Part shown: positions 11,081-21,767 of the stretch, piece by piece
How positions within the stretch are numbered: position 1 is the first letter of the stretch
How the letters are laid out: each line of letters opens with the position of its first letter
Origin: Dichetophora obliterata
Taxonomy: Eukaryota > Arthropoda > Insecta > Diptera > Sciomyzidae
Assembly: GCA_963920525.1 (NCBI GenBank)
Contig: OY986436.1
Location: forward strand, 93,046,868 to 93,110,867
Direction: 5' to 3'
Length of the DNA stretch: 64,000 nucleotides
Notes under the pieces: model-generated
Seen by the model: the letters and a program-made list of their open reading frames with translations, nothing else
What the model was told of the DNA's origin: nothing
Database searches by the model: none
Made by a program: the position numbers and the translations under genes

Positions 11081-11499
11081 AGCTAGATTCAGTTTATTTT
11101 TTCGAAATTTGTATTTTAGCTCCTAGTTACTTTTTTAGCTTTTTTCTTTAAGAGCTTAGCTATTTGTTGCTAATACTTTTTTTGTTAATAAAGGCCAATA
11201 TTAAACTTTATTTGAAAATTAAAAAAATAATCAAAAATACCATTATTCAATTTAATATACATAAAATTTTATCAATTTTCTTTAATTTTGTGTATATAAA
11301 ATTGAATAAAGATAGTTTTTAATAATTTTCTATGCAGCAATACATTGCATTCACAAATCAATCAATATGGTTGATAACCTCATTGATCTGATAAACTGAT
11401 TAAATATAGCAGTTGCGTTTTTTTAAAACTATTTACTTTTTTTAGCTTAAAAAACTGGTTAGCAATTTTAGCTACCGGCTCAACATTTTTCTGGCAACA
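11081..11499. other. AT-rich stretch, no gene seen
   Basis: The sequence is rich in tttagctt-type motifs and has no coding signature. It ends with ctggcaacactg, a motif often found near hAT-like ends. Confidence 0.3.
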
Positions 11500-11640
11500 C
11501 TGATCACGATATAAATGGCGCTTTTTCGTACGCTCTTTCTCATTCTCTTCGTGCATGTCCCTCTTTCCTTTTACCCCCGAATTCCTCCACCATATGCTGT
11601 CGCCCGTGCTGCTTGCTGTGGGCAGGCAGAACGCCCGCAT
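11500..11640 (-). repeat. Dispersed GC-richer repeat, copy B
   Basis: On the minus strand this segment shares ordered blocks with 1298-1500, including gaattcgggg, ggaaagagg and aaagagcgta, and ends in cagtgttgcc. It is a diverged member of the same repeat in opposite orientation. An 86-codon minus frame crosses it (11380-11640) but shows no recognised domain. Confidence 0.4.
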
Positions 11641-11701
11641 GGTCGTTTATTAGGGGGCGTCCATTAATTAGGGGGTTCACATGATCCTACATGTTGTCAC
11701 G

Positions 11702-11819
11702 CATGGTAGGACAAGCCTCGTATTTGACCGTTCGAACGCTCGATACAGCCGACTGACATGTTGGCTTGAATTTGAAATTTTTCAAATTCAAGGTTTGATG
11801 AGCAGCCATCCTACCAATG
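11702..11819. repeat. Small hairpin-forming segment
   Basis: catggtagga at the left and tcctaccaatg at the right are inverted over about 118 bp. Between them lies a near-perfect palindrome around ttgaatttgaaatttttcaa. It may be a small inverted-repeat element or a structured part of the enclosing element. No duplication was seen. Confidence 0.3.
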
Positions 11820-12822
11820 TGAACACGTGTTGCCCGAACACGCCAAGCATCGCCATTTAAAAACTAAGTGTACAAATATAAAAAGTTAAGTGTACAAAAA
11901 TAGAAATGCAAAAAATAAAGCATAAAAAGTGTTATTGGCTACTGCTAGTAGTACAGCCAGTAGTACAAAATGTTGGTAGTACAGCTGCTGCCAAATCTAC
12001 GACATGTTGTCTACACGAAATTTTTTAGCCAAATGAGGTTTGACAGCATGTGTGATCGTTTGGCTGCTAAGCAAAATTTACAGTTATGCAAGAAACAGTG
12101 TAGAATTATGAGATAACTGGTTAAATTGAGTAAAACGTGTTTCTCTACTAAAATATGACTAAGTTTTACACTATAATATTTTTCGCGGTTATGCGAGTGC
12201 AACAAAGTAGCATAGTAGCTCGTCGATTGTTTTACCACCGGCTAGCTGAACACGCGATTCGACGAGCGCTGCGACTTGTGACAGCGGCGCATGGACAAGT
12301 CTCTACTTGTTGTGTTTAAGTCCGTAAATGTTTAGTTCAGTGGTCGGCTCACATGAAGCACATCCCAGTAAGTGAAGCACATAAATGCAAGCTCATTTCC
12401 ATTTTACATGGCGATGTCAAACAAGAGCACGTATAGTGTGTACCCGCACAATTACTATTGCTGTATTCATGGGGAATTAGTAGTACTCTATGCATTCATT
12501 GTCATAAATACTGCATGCATACATTGCCATTAATACTGTATGCATACATTTGCATTAATATTGTAAGAAAAAAATTGCTGTTGTCATTAATTAATCATCT
12601 TATTTATTTCAGTTTTTAAAGTTGTTATATTCTGTTATATTAATTTATATTTTGTTAATAAATTATGTACAACTGCGCTCCTTAAAGTTTAAATGCACAA
12701 TGGTAGTTCATATTTTTTAAGCAAGACTATTATGCATGCAAGGTTCATGCCTTAGTACTAATACAGCATGCATATTTTGGTATGCATGCTACTGTGTACA
12801 AACAACACGCATATCCCCATTT
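11820..12822. other. Non-coding left part of the 7-kb element
   Basis: No convincing gene is present. Between about 12470 and 12560 a short unit (tgcatacattgccattaatac and variants) is repeated about three times. Related tgcatgc/tgcatac motifs recur at 12735-12795. Confidence 0.35.
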
Positions 12823-13440
12823 ATTTCGACTCTAGCGATAGCCATCCGTGAGCTGGAATGATTTGAAATAACCTCTAAAAATCGAGTTATTTTATAAACA
12901 TATTGGCTTGTGTAATTGTTGAAAAAAATAAATTTTCAGAAATAATAGCCGGAAAAAGGTCTTCCAATCTGCATCAAAAAATTAAAAATTTTGCATTCGG
13001 ATTAAAAATAATGATTTTTTCATGCATTTTTTCAAATTTATTTCACTAAAATTAAAACAACTTAATTATTTCTAATGCGATCCTCCCTTTCAAGATATCG
13101 TTGGAAAGGTTTTGATTGCTCGCATTGATTCTTAGTCAGAATTGCTTAACTTGATATATATTAAAAGTAAAATATTAATTATGAAATAAACACCTTCTGA
13201 AAAAATATCGCAAGAAATTAAAAAAAAAAAAATATAAAATTAATGCAGTTATTTGAATTTTGAAAGTTTTTATTGGCAAACATTTACCATTTTTGATGCA
13301 GATTGGAAGATCTTTTTCCGGCCTGACAATAAAATTTTTTGCAACTGTTACACCAGCCAATATAGTTACAAAATAACTTGATTTTTAAAGGTTATTTCAA
13401 ACCATTCCAGCTCACGGATGGCTACCACTAAAGTCGAAAT
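12823..13440. mobile_element. 618-bp foldback element
   Basis: The left arm starts atttcgactctagcgatagc and the right arm, read inward, starts atttcgactttagtggtagc. The arms then share catccgtgagctggaatg, tttgaaataacct, attggct and the ccggaaaaag.tcttccaatc block, about 170 bp per arm. The centre is AT-rich, with no transposase. A ttt on each side is the only possible duplication. It is a MITE-like palindrome inside the 7-kb element. Confidence 0.65.
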
Positions 13441-13522
13441 TTTGGGAAATCATTATAACATAAACCAAGGATTGTATTGAGCATTTGTGTCGAACAACAT
13501 TTTTTTTTTCTATGGAGCGTGA

Positions 13523-13672
13523 GGCGCCTTAATACTGTGGCCACCTCCACACCCTATCACGCAGATTGATGGGCATCTGAGTATCCCAGATCCTGGTGAG
13601 CATGACGGAAAGTTATTTGCTCCCTTTTTGATTCGCCACTACTTACCGATTCAACATTTACATGCCTTCATG
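13523..13672 (+). pseudogene. 5' part of a transposon zinc-finger gene, before the insertion
   Basis: The frame reads LWPPPHPITQIDGHLSIPD, then GEHDGKLFAPFLIR and HYLPIQHLHAFM, and stops at the left border of the 4.3-kb insertion (13673). Removing that element and one TG copy joins this frame exactly to 18022, where DLPYDFYCPSVRGDLEKR follows. Upstream, a stop at 13520-13522 and a T-run end the readable part, so an intron or older damage precedes it. The gene lies inside the 7-kb element and probably encodes a protein of that element. The family is known to me only as a multicopy arthropod transposon-type protein with a C-terminal zinc finger, so I assign no function. Confidence 0.55.
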
Positions 13673-14116
13673 CACTCAAAGAAATATTTGTTCATATTGA
13701 CTAATTCCTAGGTTTAGTTGATAAATATTTTGTCAATATACAGTCAACAAAAGCTTTTGTCAATTGGATTTAAGGAAATAAGTTTAAATCATATTGACAA
13801 AATTTTATTTTGTTTATTTGATAAATTCATGCTTCAATTTGATATAAGCCTTTATCACGAATATCGCGTTTTAATTGTTGATTTGTTAAAACAATCTGTC
13901 AGTATGAATACAGAATATTTCAACATGAAAAAATGGTTTGTTGAATAGAATAAGGCATTTCTGTTGAAATCATATGTTTTCTAATGCTAAATTTAATACA
14001 AAAATGTTTTGTTGTTCTAATACAAATATTTTATTACATTTTAAATATAATAAACATATTACATTTGACATATAGTAAGCACATTAGTTATAAATATAAT
14101 TCTGGAATTCACAAAG

Positions 14117-14252
14117 GTTGATATTATCCATGCTATTCGTTATTAGCGCTGTTTACATTATTATAAATCACAGTTTGTTAACATTGCTGCTCACATTGTG
14201 AATTGTTATAGTGTGAACAGCACTAATAACGAATAGCACGGATAATCTCAAC
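14117..14252. repeat. 136-bp hairpin element
   Basis: The left arm gttgatattatccatgctat continues tcgttattagcgctgtt. The right arm is its inverted copy with few differences (gctattcgttattagtgctg inward). The arms are about 47 bp with a loop of about 40 bp. It resembles a minimal MITE. No clear duplication flanks it. Confidence 0.55.
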
Positions 14253-14809
14253 AATTAATGCAAATAAATAATAATGTAATGCAAATAAATAAATAACTAA
14301 AACTCCTGCCGAATTCATTGGAAAATAACTCAATTTGTAGTCACCGCTAATGATAAATGCATTTAGAAACTCAGCTAAAAATGTAGAAGAACCTCATATG
14401 TCGAAGTTGCATTGTGGCAAAATTGGTGCACTTGAAAACAAGAAAAATTTATTTCACAAGATCATATTTACTTATTTACTATTTAGGGTAATAAGCTTCC
14501 ACACACTTAAAAAATTGCACTGGACTTTTATGCTTTCTCGAATTTTATCTCCTTTACTTTATTTTGTACTTGATCTAAAAAGGCAAATGACGCACTGTAC
14601 TTTGTCTCAGGAATAAATCAAGATTTTTGTTGTGGCAGATCCTAACAAAATTGGTACCGTTTTTTTGGAAATACTTTCACTAAGAAGAATCCAAATTTTT
14701 TTGACAATTGAACAATTTTTGTAGACTCTACAGCTCCTTAAAGTCAACCATTTTTATGCATTTTGATTGTTGTGGAATATTTGATTTTGGACATCCTACA
14801 AAGAATAAA

Positions 14810-15505
14810 ATTGCTGTAAACGCAATTTTTGCCCGATTCTTTTGTTTTTTGATTTTATTTCAAGATTAATATTGTAAAAATAAACTAATTTTAATATATT
14901 TTAAATTAAGCTAAAACTAAAAATATGAAAATTGTCCAAAAATAAAATTTTTTTTAAATATTTTTCAAAAATTTGCAATTTTTGAGAGAAAAAAAACATC
15001 TCTTTAATTTTTTAATATATTTTAATATACATATTTATCTTTCAAATTCCAAAATTTGATATCCGTCTGCGTCTGCCCTTCGGAGTTATCACGTTTTGAA
15101 GAATAGTCTAAAAATCATATTTTCTTTTAATTAATGGAAATTAGTAATTTGCACATCTTACAAACAAAAAATTGCCAAAATCTTTTTATTTTTGATTTTT
15201 CTTCAAGATAAATACTGTATAAATAAATAAATTTTAATATGTTTAAAATTGAGCTGAAAGTAAAAAAATTAAAATACGCCAAAAAATAAATTTTTTTGTA
15301 AATATTTTCCAAAAATTTCCAATTTTTGAGAGCAAATTAAAAAAAAAACAACGAAAAACATCTCTTTTATTTTCAAATATATTGTTATTTATGTATTTTT
15401 CTTTCAAAATTTCAAAACATATTAACCTTTTTTATCCGACTTTTAGAGTTATCGTATTTTGAAAAATGGTCAAAAAATCATATTTTCCTCTAATAAACGT
15501 AGCAT
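14810..15505 (+). repeat. Tandem duplication of a ~345-bp AT-rich unit
   Basis: Two direct copies are offset by about 344 bp. Each runs from catc(c/t)tacaaa through ttcaagat.aata.tgta, the aatttttgagag block and gagttatc(a/g) to tcatattttc. Divergence is substantial, so the duplication is old. No coding potential was seen. Confidence 0.5.
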
Positions 15506-15814
15506 GTAGTGAGGAGTTTACTCCTTTGAAATGTAAACAAACATATTTATGGGTGACTAATTTCGAAAATGACCTAAGTCCATTTTTTTTTAATAATCGT
15601 TTTTATTAGGTAAAAAGCTAGTATGTTTATTTCTATTAAATCATTAAATGTTTACTTTTAAAAAAATTAAGACTTAGATCATTTTTAAAGTAATCTGTAT
15701 GAATTGTACTCTATGCTCAAAAATAAGACGTATCAGTTTGCAGAAAATTGTTTTTTTAAGAGGTTCTTTAAATAGTGATTTTAACTTATTATGTTTGTAA
15801 AAGTAAAAATCTAT

Positions 15815-15860
15815 TGTAAAAGTTGTAAAAGTAAAAGTAAAAGTAAAAGTAAAAGTAATT
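15815..15860 (+). repeat. (GTAAAA)n microsatellite
   Basis: The hexamer gtaaaa is repeated about six times around 15825-15858, with degenerate flanks. Confidence 0.7.
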
Positions 15861-16035
15861 GGAGTATGAATTCTTTTGTAATTGTTTGTTAAAATGCTGC
15901 TATTAAATACAAGTTAAAAATAAATAATGACTATTTATGTTAAAATGTAGGGCATTCTCATGCTTACTAATGCCAACATATTTGTTTTTACCGTATTTTT
16001 CTCAGCGAAAACATTACAAAGATTTTTAATTTAAA

Positions 16036-17106
16036 ATGCCAATAATTATTACTAATAACGATTTATTTAATTGTTGGATTTCTGCCGGTCCACGCAATAA
16101 ATATTTGTTTTTGAAGTCATTTGTTAAAGATAAAATTTGTAAAATCCCATACAGTGAAGAAATAATTAATGAAAATATTAAGTTTTTTATATTGTAATTG
16201 AAAACAAAGTGGAAGCAGTGCGGATATAGTAAAAGCAAGCGTATTAAAAAGTATTCCAGATGCTTCATTTACAATGCTAGTCCGGTTGAAATTAATAAAA
16301 CGGATTTATATAAGCCTCCAAATATAAATACCTATAAATATGGACTGTCAACGCTTCACTGCTGGATTCGGTTTTTCGAATGTTTAATACACATAGCATA
16401 ACGTTTGCCATTTAAAATATGGCAAGTAAGAGAAGAGAACAAAACTTTTTTCTCTGAAAACAAAATCCGCATCCAAAGAAATTTTCGAGAAAAAATGGGC
16501 TTGTTAATAGACGTTGTTAAACAGGGTTCTGGAACCACTAATGACGGAAACACCGCATGGAAGTTTTTTGTTAATTACGAAGTATCAGCGGAAATAACTG
16601 GCATTAACAAAGATCTAATTTATAACTTCTCATTAATATTGAGGATTTTGTCGTGTGGAAAAAAGATTAAAATTGATGACTTTAGTAAGCTCCTTCTTGA
16701 TACCAGGAATTTGTACCTAGATCTTTACCCTTGGTATTATATGCCTAGTTCTGTCCACAAAGTTTTAATGCATGGATGTGAAGTTTTAAAATTCTTCGAT
16801 TTACCTATAGGGAATATTTAACTTTAATAATATTAAGAAATAAATAACAATTTTTTTTTAATTTTTGTAGGAAATTTATCAGAAGAAGCATTGGAGGCTT
16901 CTCACAAACACATTCGATATGCTCGTCTTAGCCATACGAGGAAAAGCTCACGGGAAAATACAAATGGAGATCTGATGACATACCTGCTGATTTCATCAGA
17001 TCTTTTGTTATCATCTCAAAGAAAAATCAAATACAAGAACAAGTTATATGAGGAAGATACGTATATGCTTTATTATATTGAAACGGAAAGAACCGAGGAT
17101 ACTTAG
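16036..17106 (+). pseudogene. Dead gene of the 4.35-kb element, two stops and a lost splice donor
   Basis: One frame runs from the ATG at 16036 to the stop at 17104-17106, with two in-frame TAA codons (16195-16197 and 16399-16401). Across these breaks the protein stays recognisable: GLSTLHCWIRFFECLIH, then WQVREENK, KQGSGTTNDGNTAWKFF, WYYMPSSVHKVLMHG and LPIG. The last continues as NLSEEALEAS after a 60-bp intron (16811-16870) with a good acceptor (tttttgtag). The donor reads GG instead of GT. These motifs mark a multicopy protein found in many arthropod transposons. I do not know its enzymatic role. No zinc finger lies in this part. The gene belongs to the element at 13673-18019. Confidence 0.7.
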
Positions 17107-18012
17107 GTTAATATTACTTAAATACCTATTTTTTGGCATAAATTTTTTATTTTGTTTTTAATTTTAATCTTTTAATCAATTAAATAAAAAAATATTTAAT
17201 TTAATAATACAAAGTGAATTTAGAATTACAAAAATATTTTTTTTTGCAAAAACATATTTTTTTTACATGAAAAGTAACATTTAAAAAAAAGATATTGCCA
17301 TAAATTTTTCAGTTTTAACAAGTTAAGACCTTAAACTTTTCAAAAATATATTTTTATTTTTTTAAAAAGTTTTTATAATTTTAATATTTAATTGAAAATA
17401 GGGAAATTTCAGTTTTTTTAATTTTTAAACCTAATTTATGGCGTTAATACTTGATTTACATAAAATCTGATTAATAAACATGCCAAATTTCGTAAAGATC
17501 GAACAACTCCTTGTATTTATTCCTCACTTTTGTATGAGCTCAAAGTACTGTGTGACGCCACAAAAATAAGCATTTCTTTCTGCTGTCATGATTAATGGTT
17601 TTTTGAAATTGATAATCCATTTTATCATTATGAAATGGACATTTTGTCCATTTGACTCGATCGATTATCAATAACATTCATTATATCTTCAGTATAACAA
17701 ATCTATTTCTTAAGCCAACAAAGTAGTTTGTTAAAATTATTTATTAAAATGATGAAATTTTATTCCGATTGATTGACGAGTCTGTCAGCGTGAATAAGCT
17801 TAGATCAAGTTAACAAACTTATATTTCAAGCTAGTAAAACAATTTCTTCAAAACAACGCATTGAATTTGTTGCTATTTTTAATCAAAAGGATAAAGTTTC
17901 TTTTGAATTGGCGAAAAAACAATGCATTATTGATAAAATTGAATTGATTGGACAATTTGGTTTTGTTAGGGATTAACAAAAGTAATGTATCAATTTTACC
18001 AAGAATATTTCT
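17107..18012. other. AT-rich 3' part of the 4.35-kb element
   Basis: Poly-A and poly-T tracts are frequent, and no second gene was recognised. The last 250 bp contain gataaa/ttgatt motifs that are loosely inverted with respect to the left end of the element. Confidence 0.4.
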
Positions 18013-18021
18013 TTGAGTGTG

Positions 18022-18329
18022 GACTTGCCCTATGACTTCTATTGCCCCAGTGTACGTGGTGATCTAGAAAAAAGATGCTGCAATGCATGCGGTTTTATCT
18101 TTTCATCCATCAAAAGAGCTGCAGAGCATCGGCGCGCAGTCCACCATGCACCAGCGCGCAAAGTGCGACCTTCACGGATTATCACCCGTCGAGCTAATGA
18201 GCTTCTGTGTGCAAGCGATAACGGTGGATAAAAGGAGCAGATGATTTTACCGAAAATCACATGGACATGCTGGTTCCAGAAGTCACTCTCAAGACCTCAC
18301 ATGCGTCCCTATGGACTGAATTAGAATGA
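18022..18329 (+). pseudogene. 3' part of the split gene, with a C2H2 zinc finger
   Basis: Directly after the insertion the frame reads DLPYDFYCPSVRGDLEKR, then C-N-A-C-GFIFSSIKRAAEHRRAVHH. The last segment is a CX2C...HX4-5H zinc-finger-like motif (Cys at about 18079-18090, His at about 18127-18145). The frame meets TAA at 18229-18231. One base shifted, it continues with KGADDFTENHMDMLVPE to a TGA at 18327-18329, so a single-base deletion lies near 18230. Together with 13523-13672 it forms one gene of the 7-kb element. A DNA- or RNA-binding role of the finger is inference. Confidence 0.6.
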
Positions 18330-18666
18330 ATATTCCTTCACCAATTTTAGAGGTTCTCATTTTAAATGACTTACTTTTACTTAATAAGTATTTTATTGTT
18401 CGATTTTTTTCATTGTAATTTTAATCTACGATCTCAGTAGTCTTAAATTCTAGTCTGAACTAGTCCTAAATAAAATAATAAAATAAATGACGAGTTTTTT
18501 TAATAAATCCAACACAATAAGGCATTGATTAACATATTTACACTGAAAACACGCATTTTGAACAAGCTCACGTGAGATTAGAGGGGGGAGGTGGTCTAGC
18601 CAAATCTCACGATAACTCACTAAGGGGATTGGGGGAGTCAAAAAATCGCAAAAATCACCTCACATA
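18330..18666. other. Right flank region of the 7-kb element
   Basis: Untranslated and AT-rich up to 18540, then GC-richer with ctcacgtgagatta and gaggggggaggtgg, leading to the right inverted terminal repeat. No further gene. Confidence 0.4.
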
Positions 18667-19220
18667 ATTAATGGACGCCCCCTTATCAAATTTCACTAAG
18701 AATTAATGTGAAAAGTAATTTAAAATTATTTCTTACTTTGTAGTGGTTTTGAAGTTGGTTTTTTTTTTGTTAAAAAGTTTTTTGGCTCCAAATGTTATTG
18801 TTTGTTTTATTTTTTCAAGTTGCCACTCCGTTTTTTTCATTCAGCATGTTGTGAGAGCTACCACTAAATAACATTTGGGCCTATTCTGCCAAATCTGTTA
18901 TTCTATTATGAATTTTCTGTTATTAATCATAAAAGATGCCGACCATAAAATATCTGTTAAAATTGGTATTCTGCCTTTCGATCTTTTATGGTACCCTGTT
19001 ATCAATCTTCGAAAACGAAAATCTATTACAATTCCGTTAACTTCTGTTATGAAACAGCTGGTTGCTGTCAATAAATTTAAGAAAACAACTCAAGTTGAAG
19101 TTGTCGCTTTTAGTGTGTGAATTGCAAATATTTTTGCAAAATTAGCATTAAAGAAGTGTCGCGCATTAGCATTACAAACTAGCATGTCCGTTTTGATTAA
19201 ATTGCTTGTTTGAAAACAAT

Positions 19221-19674
19221 GTCGGACTAAGAGGACGACCCAGAGCCCGTTTACAATGAAAGCAGAAGCTCAAGTTTAAAATAAAAGTCGTGACGGACGC
19301 AGTTATGGTGAAGGTGGTAGCGAAAGGGACAGAGGTGCCCGTGCAAGTTTCAAACTTGAGGAACAACGGGGAGACGAGCATGATGATCGCGATTGCCGTA
19401 CTCAAAGAAATGGTAGTAGTGGACGCAATTATGACTATTGGATGCGCAGGATCTAATATTCAGACAATACAATCTGATTATAATGTAAGCCTTGAATTAG
19501 ATAAGGGTACAAAGGTGGTAACCATATCTGGAAATCCCAAAGGAAACATCAAAGATGCTGCACGGTGGCGATAAAAGTAGCTCATCCTACCAAACGACTT
19601 CTACAATAGTACAGTAGAATAAATCCAAAGGGACCTTTCGTAGTGGGGGCGGTGGACGCCGAGATTGTTATTAA
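19221..19674 (+). pseudogene. Fragment of an RG-rich, KH-domain-like RNA-binding protein gene
   Basis: One frame gives an Arg/Gly/Asp-rich stretch (SRDGRSYGEGGSERDRG and so on). After a frameshift near 19440, another frame gives AGSNIQTIQSDYNVSLELDK and then TKVVTISGNPKGNIKDA, which looks like the GxxG-helix and beta-strand part of a KH domain. It ends, after more frame changes, with GGGGRRDCY and a stop. An A-rich tract follows about 140 bp later. A retrocopy or captured exon set of a host RNA-binding protein is likely, but I cannot choose between hnRNP K-like, DDX43-like and other KH proteins. It lies inside the inverted-repeat element 18961-20107. Confidence 0.4.
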
Positions 19675-20107
19675 AAACCAAAGCTGCAGCAAAATCTAGA
19701 ATTCCAGAAAGTAGAATAAATTCTTTTGTATATATATTTAGAAAAACCTATTATAAAAATTATAAATGATTGTACAAAAATAGAAAATACATTTTATATG
19801 CAATTTAAAAAAAAAATAAACGGATTAAAGTTTTTTTTTAGTCTTCCAAGTCTCTGTTTCATAAATTAAACATAACGAAACACAAAACAGTCTGATTTAG
19901 CTTAACTTATTAAATTTATTGAAATTCGTTATGATAAAAGGCAGAAAAATTGATCTGTTATTCTGTTGTGTTTCACAACAGATTTCATAGCAGATTTTGT
20001 CATGCAGAATACCAAACAAAATATTTTGTAAAAGATTTGTTGACAGTTCGAAAAATGTGCTATGATTTATAGCAGATTTCATAAAAGATTGTCGTGCAGA
20101 ATACCAA

Positions 20108-20730
20108 TTCTGTGGCGACATGTTGTAACTTCACTATCGAAGCGAACATCGAAGTGAAGTTTTCGATCTGGCAGTATGTTGTAATGTTTTCGTTCGACAG
20201 GCGATTTGGTTTGTTTCGAAGTTATGTTCAAACATTTAACAGCTGCCCGCAAGCTTTTTTTCTGATACTTGGCATGCTAAATAACGTGAATCAATATTTT
20301 AAAAAATTGTTTTATTAATAAAAAATGTCATTTAAACTAAAAATTATAAATGAATTATTTATTAATTATAATATAATTACAATTATAAATAACATTGTTT
20401 GGCAAAACTAAGGGTAACTTAATTTGAACAAACAGTTCTAAGGTAACCATATATATACTTTTATTAAAGCCAATACTTTTATTATTCCACTAACTTAAAA
20501 TCATTATTTAACTCTTCTATGTTATATAAATAATATATAATAAATAAAACCATGCTTAAATGGATAAATATTATAATTATGATTTATAATTACTTCGCTT
20601 CTCTATCACTGCCACCGAAATAAAGTGATATTTTATCGCAAATATCGCCTGTCGAAAGTGTTACAACATACCGACTTTCGATAATTTCTACAACTTCGAA
20701 ACTTTCGAAGTTATAGCATGTTGCCACAGG
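20108..20730. repeat. ~620-bp inverted-repeat segment
   Basis: ctgtggcgacatgttgtaac at the left is matched by an inverted relative at the right (gttatagcatgttgccacag). Further in, gttttcgttcgacaggcgat pairs with atcgcctgtcgaaagtgtt. The centre is AT-rich, with no coding. It is probably another MITE-like element, next to or inside the 18883-20835 composite. Confidence 0.5.
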
Positions 20731-20897
20731 TCTCGTAAAAGATTTTTTGACAGCTCAAAAATTTGTATGGGAAATCATAACAGAATAGCAGAATTTTTTT
20801 CATAAAAGATTTCGCAGAAAAGGCACAATTATTCCTAAAATAACAGCTGAGCACTGCCACTGACCAAAAAGTATATATCATAAAGAGATATTATAGG

Positions 20898-21065
20898 CGA
20901 ATAAGTTGAATAAGCTGAGAGATTATACGCGATGTGCTGCAGCAGAAGATACAAAATATGTCAGCTGCATTGAAAACAATGTTGAAAGGCACTGATATGA
21001 GTAAATTTAATTGAACTCGTACTCAGAGAGTTTTTCAATGCACTCTCAACCGTCTTGCTAATGAC
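20898..21065 (+). pseudogene. Small coding fragment, left of a hAT-like insertion
   Basis: One frame reads NKLNKLRDYTRCAAAEDTKY then VSCIENNVERH and stops. Another frame, ELVLREFFNALSTVLLM, runs into the insertion at 21066. The look is that of a real but frameshifted protein. Two cysteines are 11 residues apart (CX10C), which recalls twin-CX9C mitochondrial proteins but does not meet the rule, so I do not assign it. It continues at 21768-21907. Confidence 0.35.
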
Positions 21066-21767
21066 CATGATTCAATTATAATAGGCTGTCCATTCGTTTG
21101 GCAACACCCGTAAATTTGTAAAAAAAGATATATTCTCTCAAATATAAATGACAACCAGGGTTCCGTGGTCTTCTATGAAAAAATTTATGTTTCAGTATTT
21201 TGTTGTGTATTTTTTTTTAAAAAAGTACTTATTCTATATTTTGCTGTTAGCAGCAAAAAAATGGTGTGCATTGCGTTTATAATAATTATTGCTTTGATAG
21301 TTATTATTGAAAACTGTTTTCAAATTTTGTTGCTAGCCGTTTTTTTCAATTAATATATAAATCGCGACCATTAAGTTGTAATTATTAAAATAAACTTCAA
21401 CGTGCGGTATTGGCAAAACAGTTTAATTTGGTGATAAAATTCAAAAATATAATGTGACAGTGGATCCAATAAGCCGTCAGCGGTGTGAATAGATTTGCAC
21501 AACAAAATATTGAAATTAGTTTTTTAAAAACTTACTTAAATTTTCTATCAAAACAAACAAGCAGTGCAGAACGTAGTAGAAAAAGCAGCAGTGAAATGTT
21601 TCCTCGGGTATTTAGTTCTGCGAAAAAGTATGATATTCCTGCAACTGATTACTTTGATGACATTAAAAAATTACTCTTTTGCTCTCCTCTTCAATTTTAC
21701 GGGTGTATATCTTCATTCTTCTGAGTAAACGTCAAATGAATGGACAACCTGTAGTAATTGAATCATG
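21066..21767. mobile_element. hAT-like element, catgattcaatta family, copy 3
   Basis: The ends are catgattcaattataatagg and its inverse at the right (cctgtagtaattgaatcatg). The duplications are ctaatgac (21058-21065) and ctaatggc (21768-21775), seven of eight bases equal. The first 180 bp closely match copy 2 at 10740. The extra 360 bp contain a short frame (21485-21724) of no recognised family. It interrupts a coding fragment. Confidence 0.8.

Larger units (their letters stand above)
13673..18019. mobile_element. 4.35-kb inverted-repeat element inserted in a coding frame
   Basis: The ends cactcaaagaaatatt (left) and aatatttctttgagtg (right) are 16-bp inverted repeats, with looser similarity further in. 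TG lies outside both ends (13671-13672 and 18020-18021). Excision of the element plus one TG gives an uninterrupted frame across the site, so the borders are well supported. A 2-bp duplication and these ends do not fit hAT, Harbinger or piggyBac, and I do not name the superfamily. It carries a dead multi-exon gene (16036-17106), a hairpin (14117-14252), a tandem duplication (14810-15505) and a microsatellite. Confidence 0.65.
11653..18683. mobile_element. 7-kb element with 18-bp ends and TTA duplication
   Basis: The left end ggggggcgtcc-type sequence (gggggcgtccattaatta) is found exactly inverted at the right (taattaatggacgccccc). TTA stands outside both (left to 11652, right from 18684). A 3-bp TTA duplication would suit a PIF/Harbinger-like transposon, but the gene inside (13523-13672 joined with 18022-18329) does not look like a Harbinger transposase. 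The inverted repeats stop after 18-19 bp. The element has been enlarged by at least two insertions (12823-13440 and 13673-18019). Its unfilled length would be about 2.1 kb. The two ends could instead belong to two separate copies. Confidence 0.55.
18883..20835. mobile_element. Nested inverted-repeat elements sharing attctgc..atcttttatg motifs
   Basis: The motif attctgc followed by atcttttatg occurs at 18890 and 18965, and inverted near 20005, 20070-20107 and 20740-20830. The best-defined pair is aattggtattctgc at 18961 and its inverse ending at 20107, bounding 1.15 kb. An outer pair (ggcctattctgccaaatct at 18885, inverse near 20830) encloses that and a further palindrome at 20108-20730. The layering resembles related MITE-like elements inserted in each other. 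No transposase and no clear duplications were found. Confidence 0.45.

Noticed and set aside
12470..12800. Possible separate inverted-repeat element with tgcatgc motifs
   Set aside because: The inverted similarity is patchy and no ends or duplication could be fixed; described only as repeat motifs.
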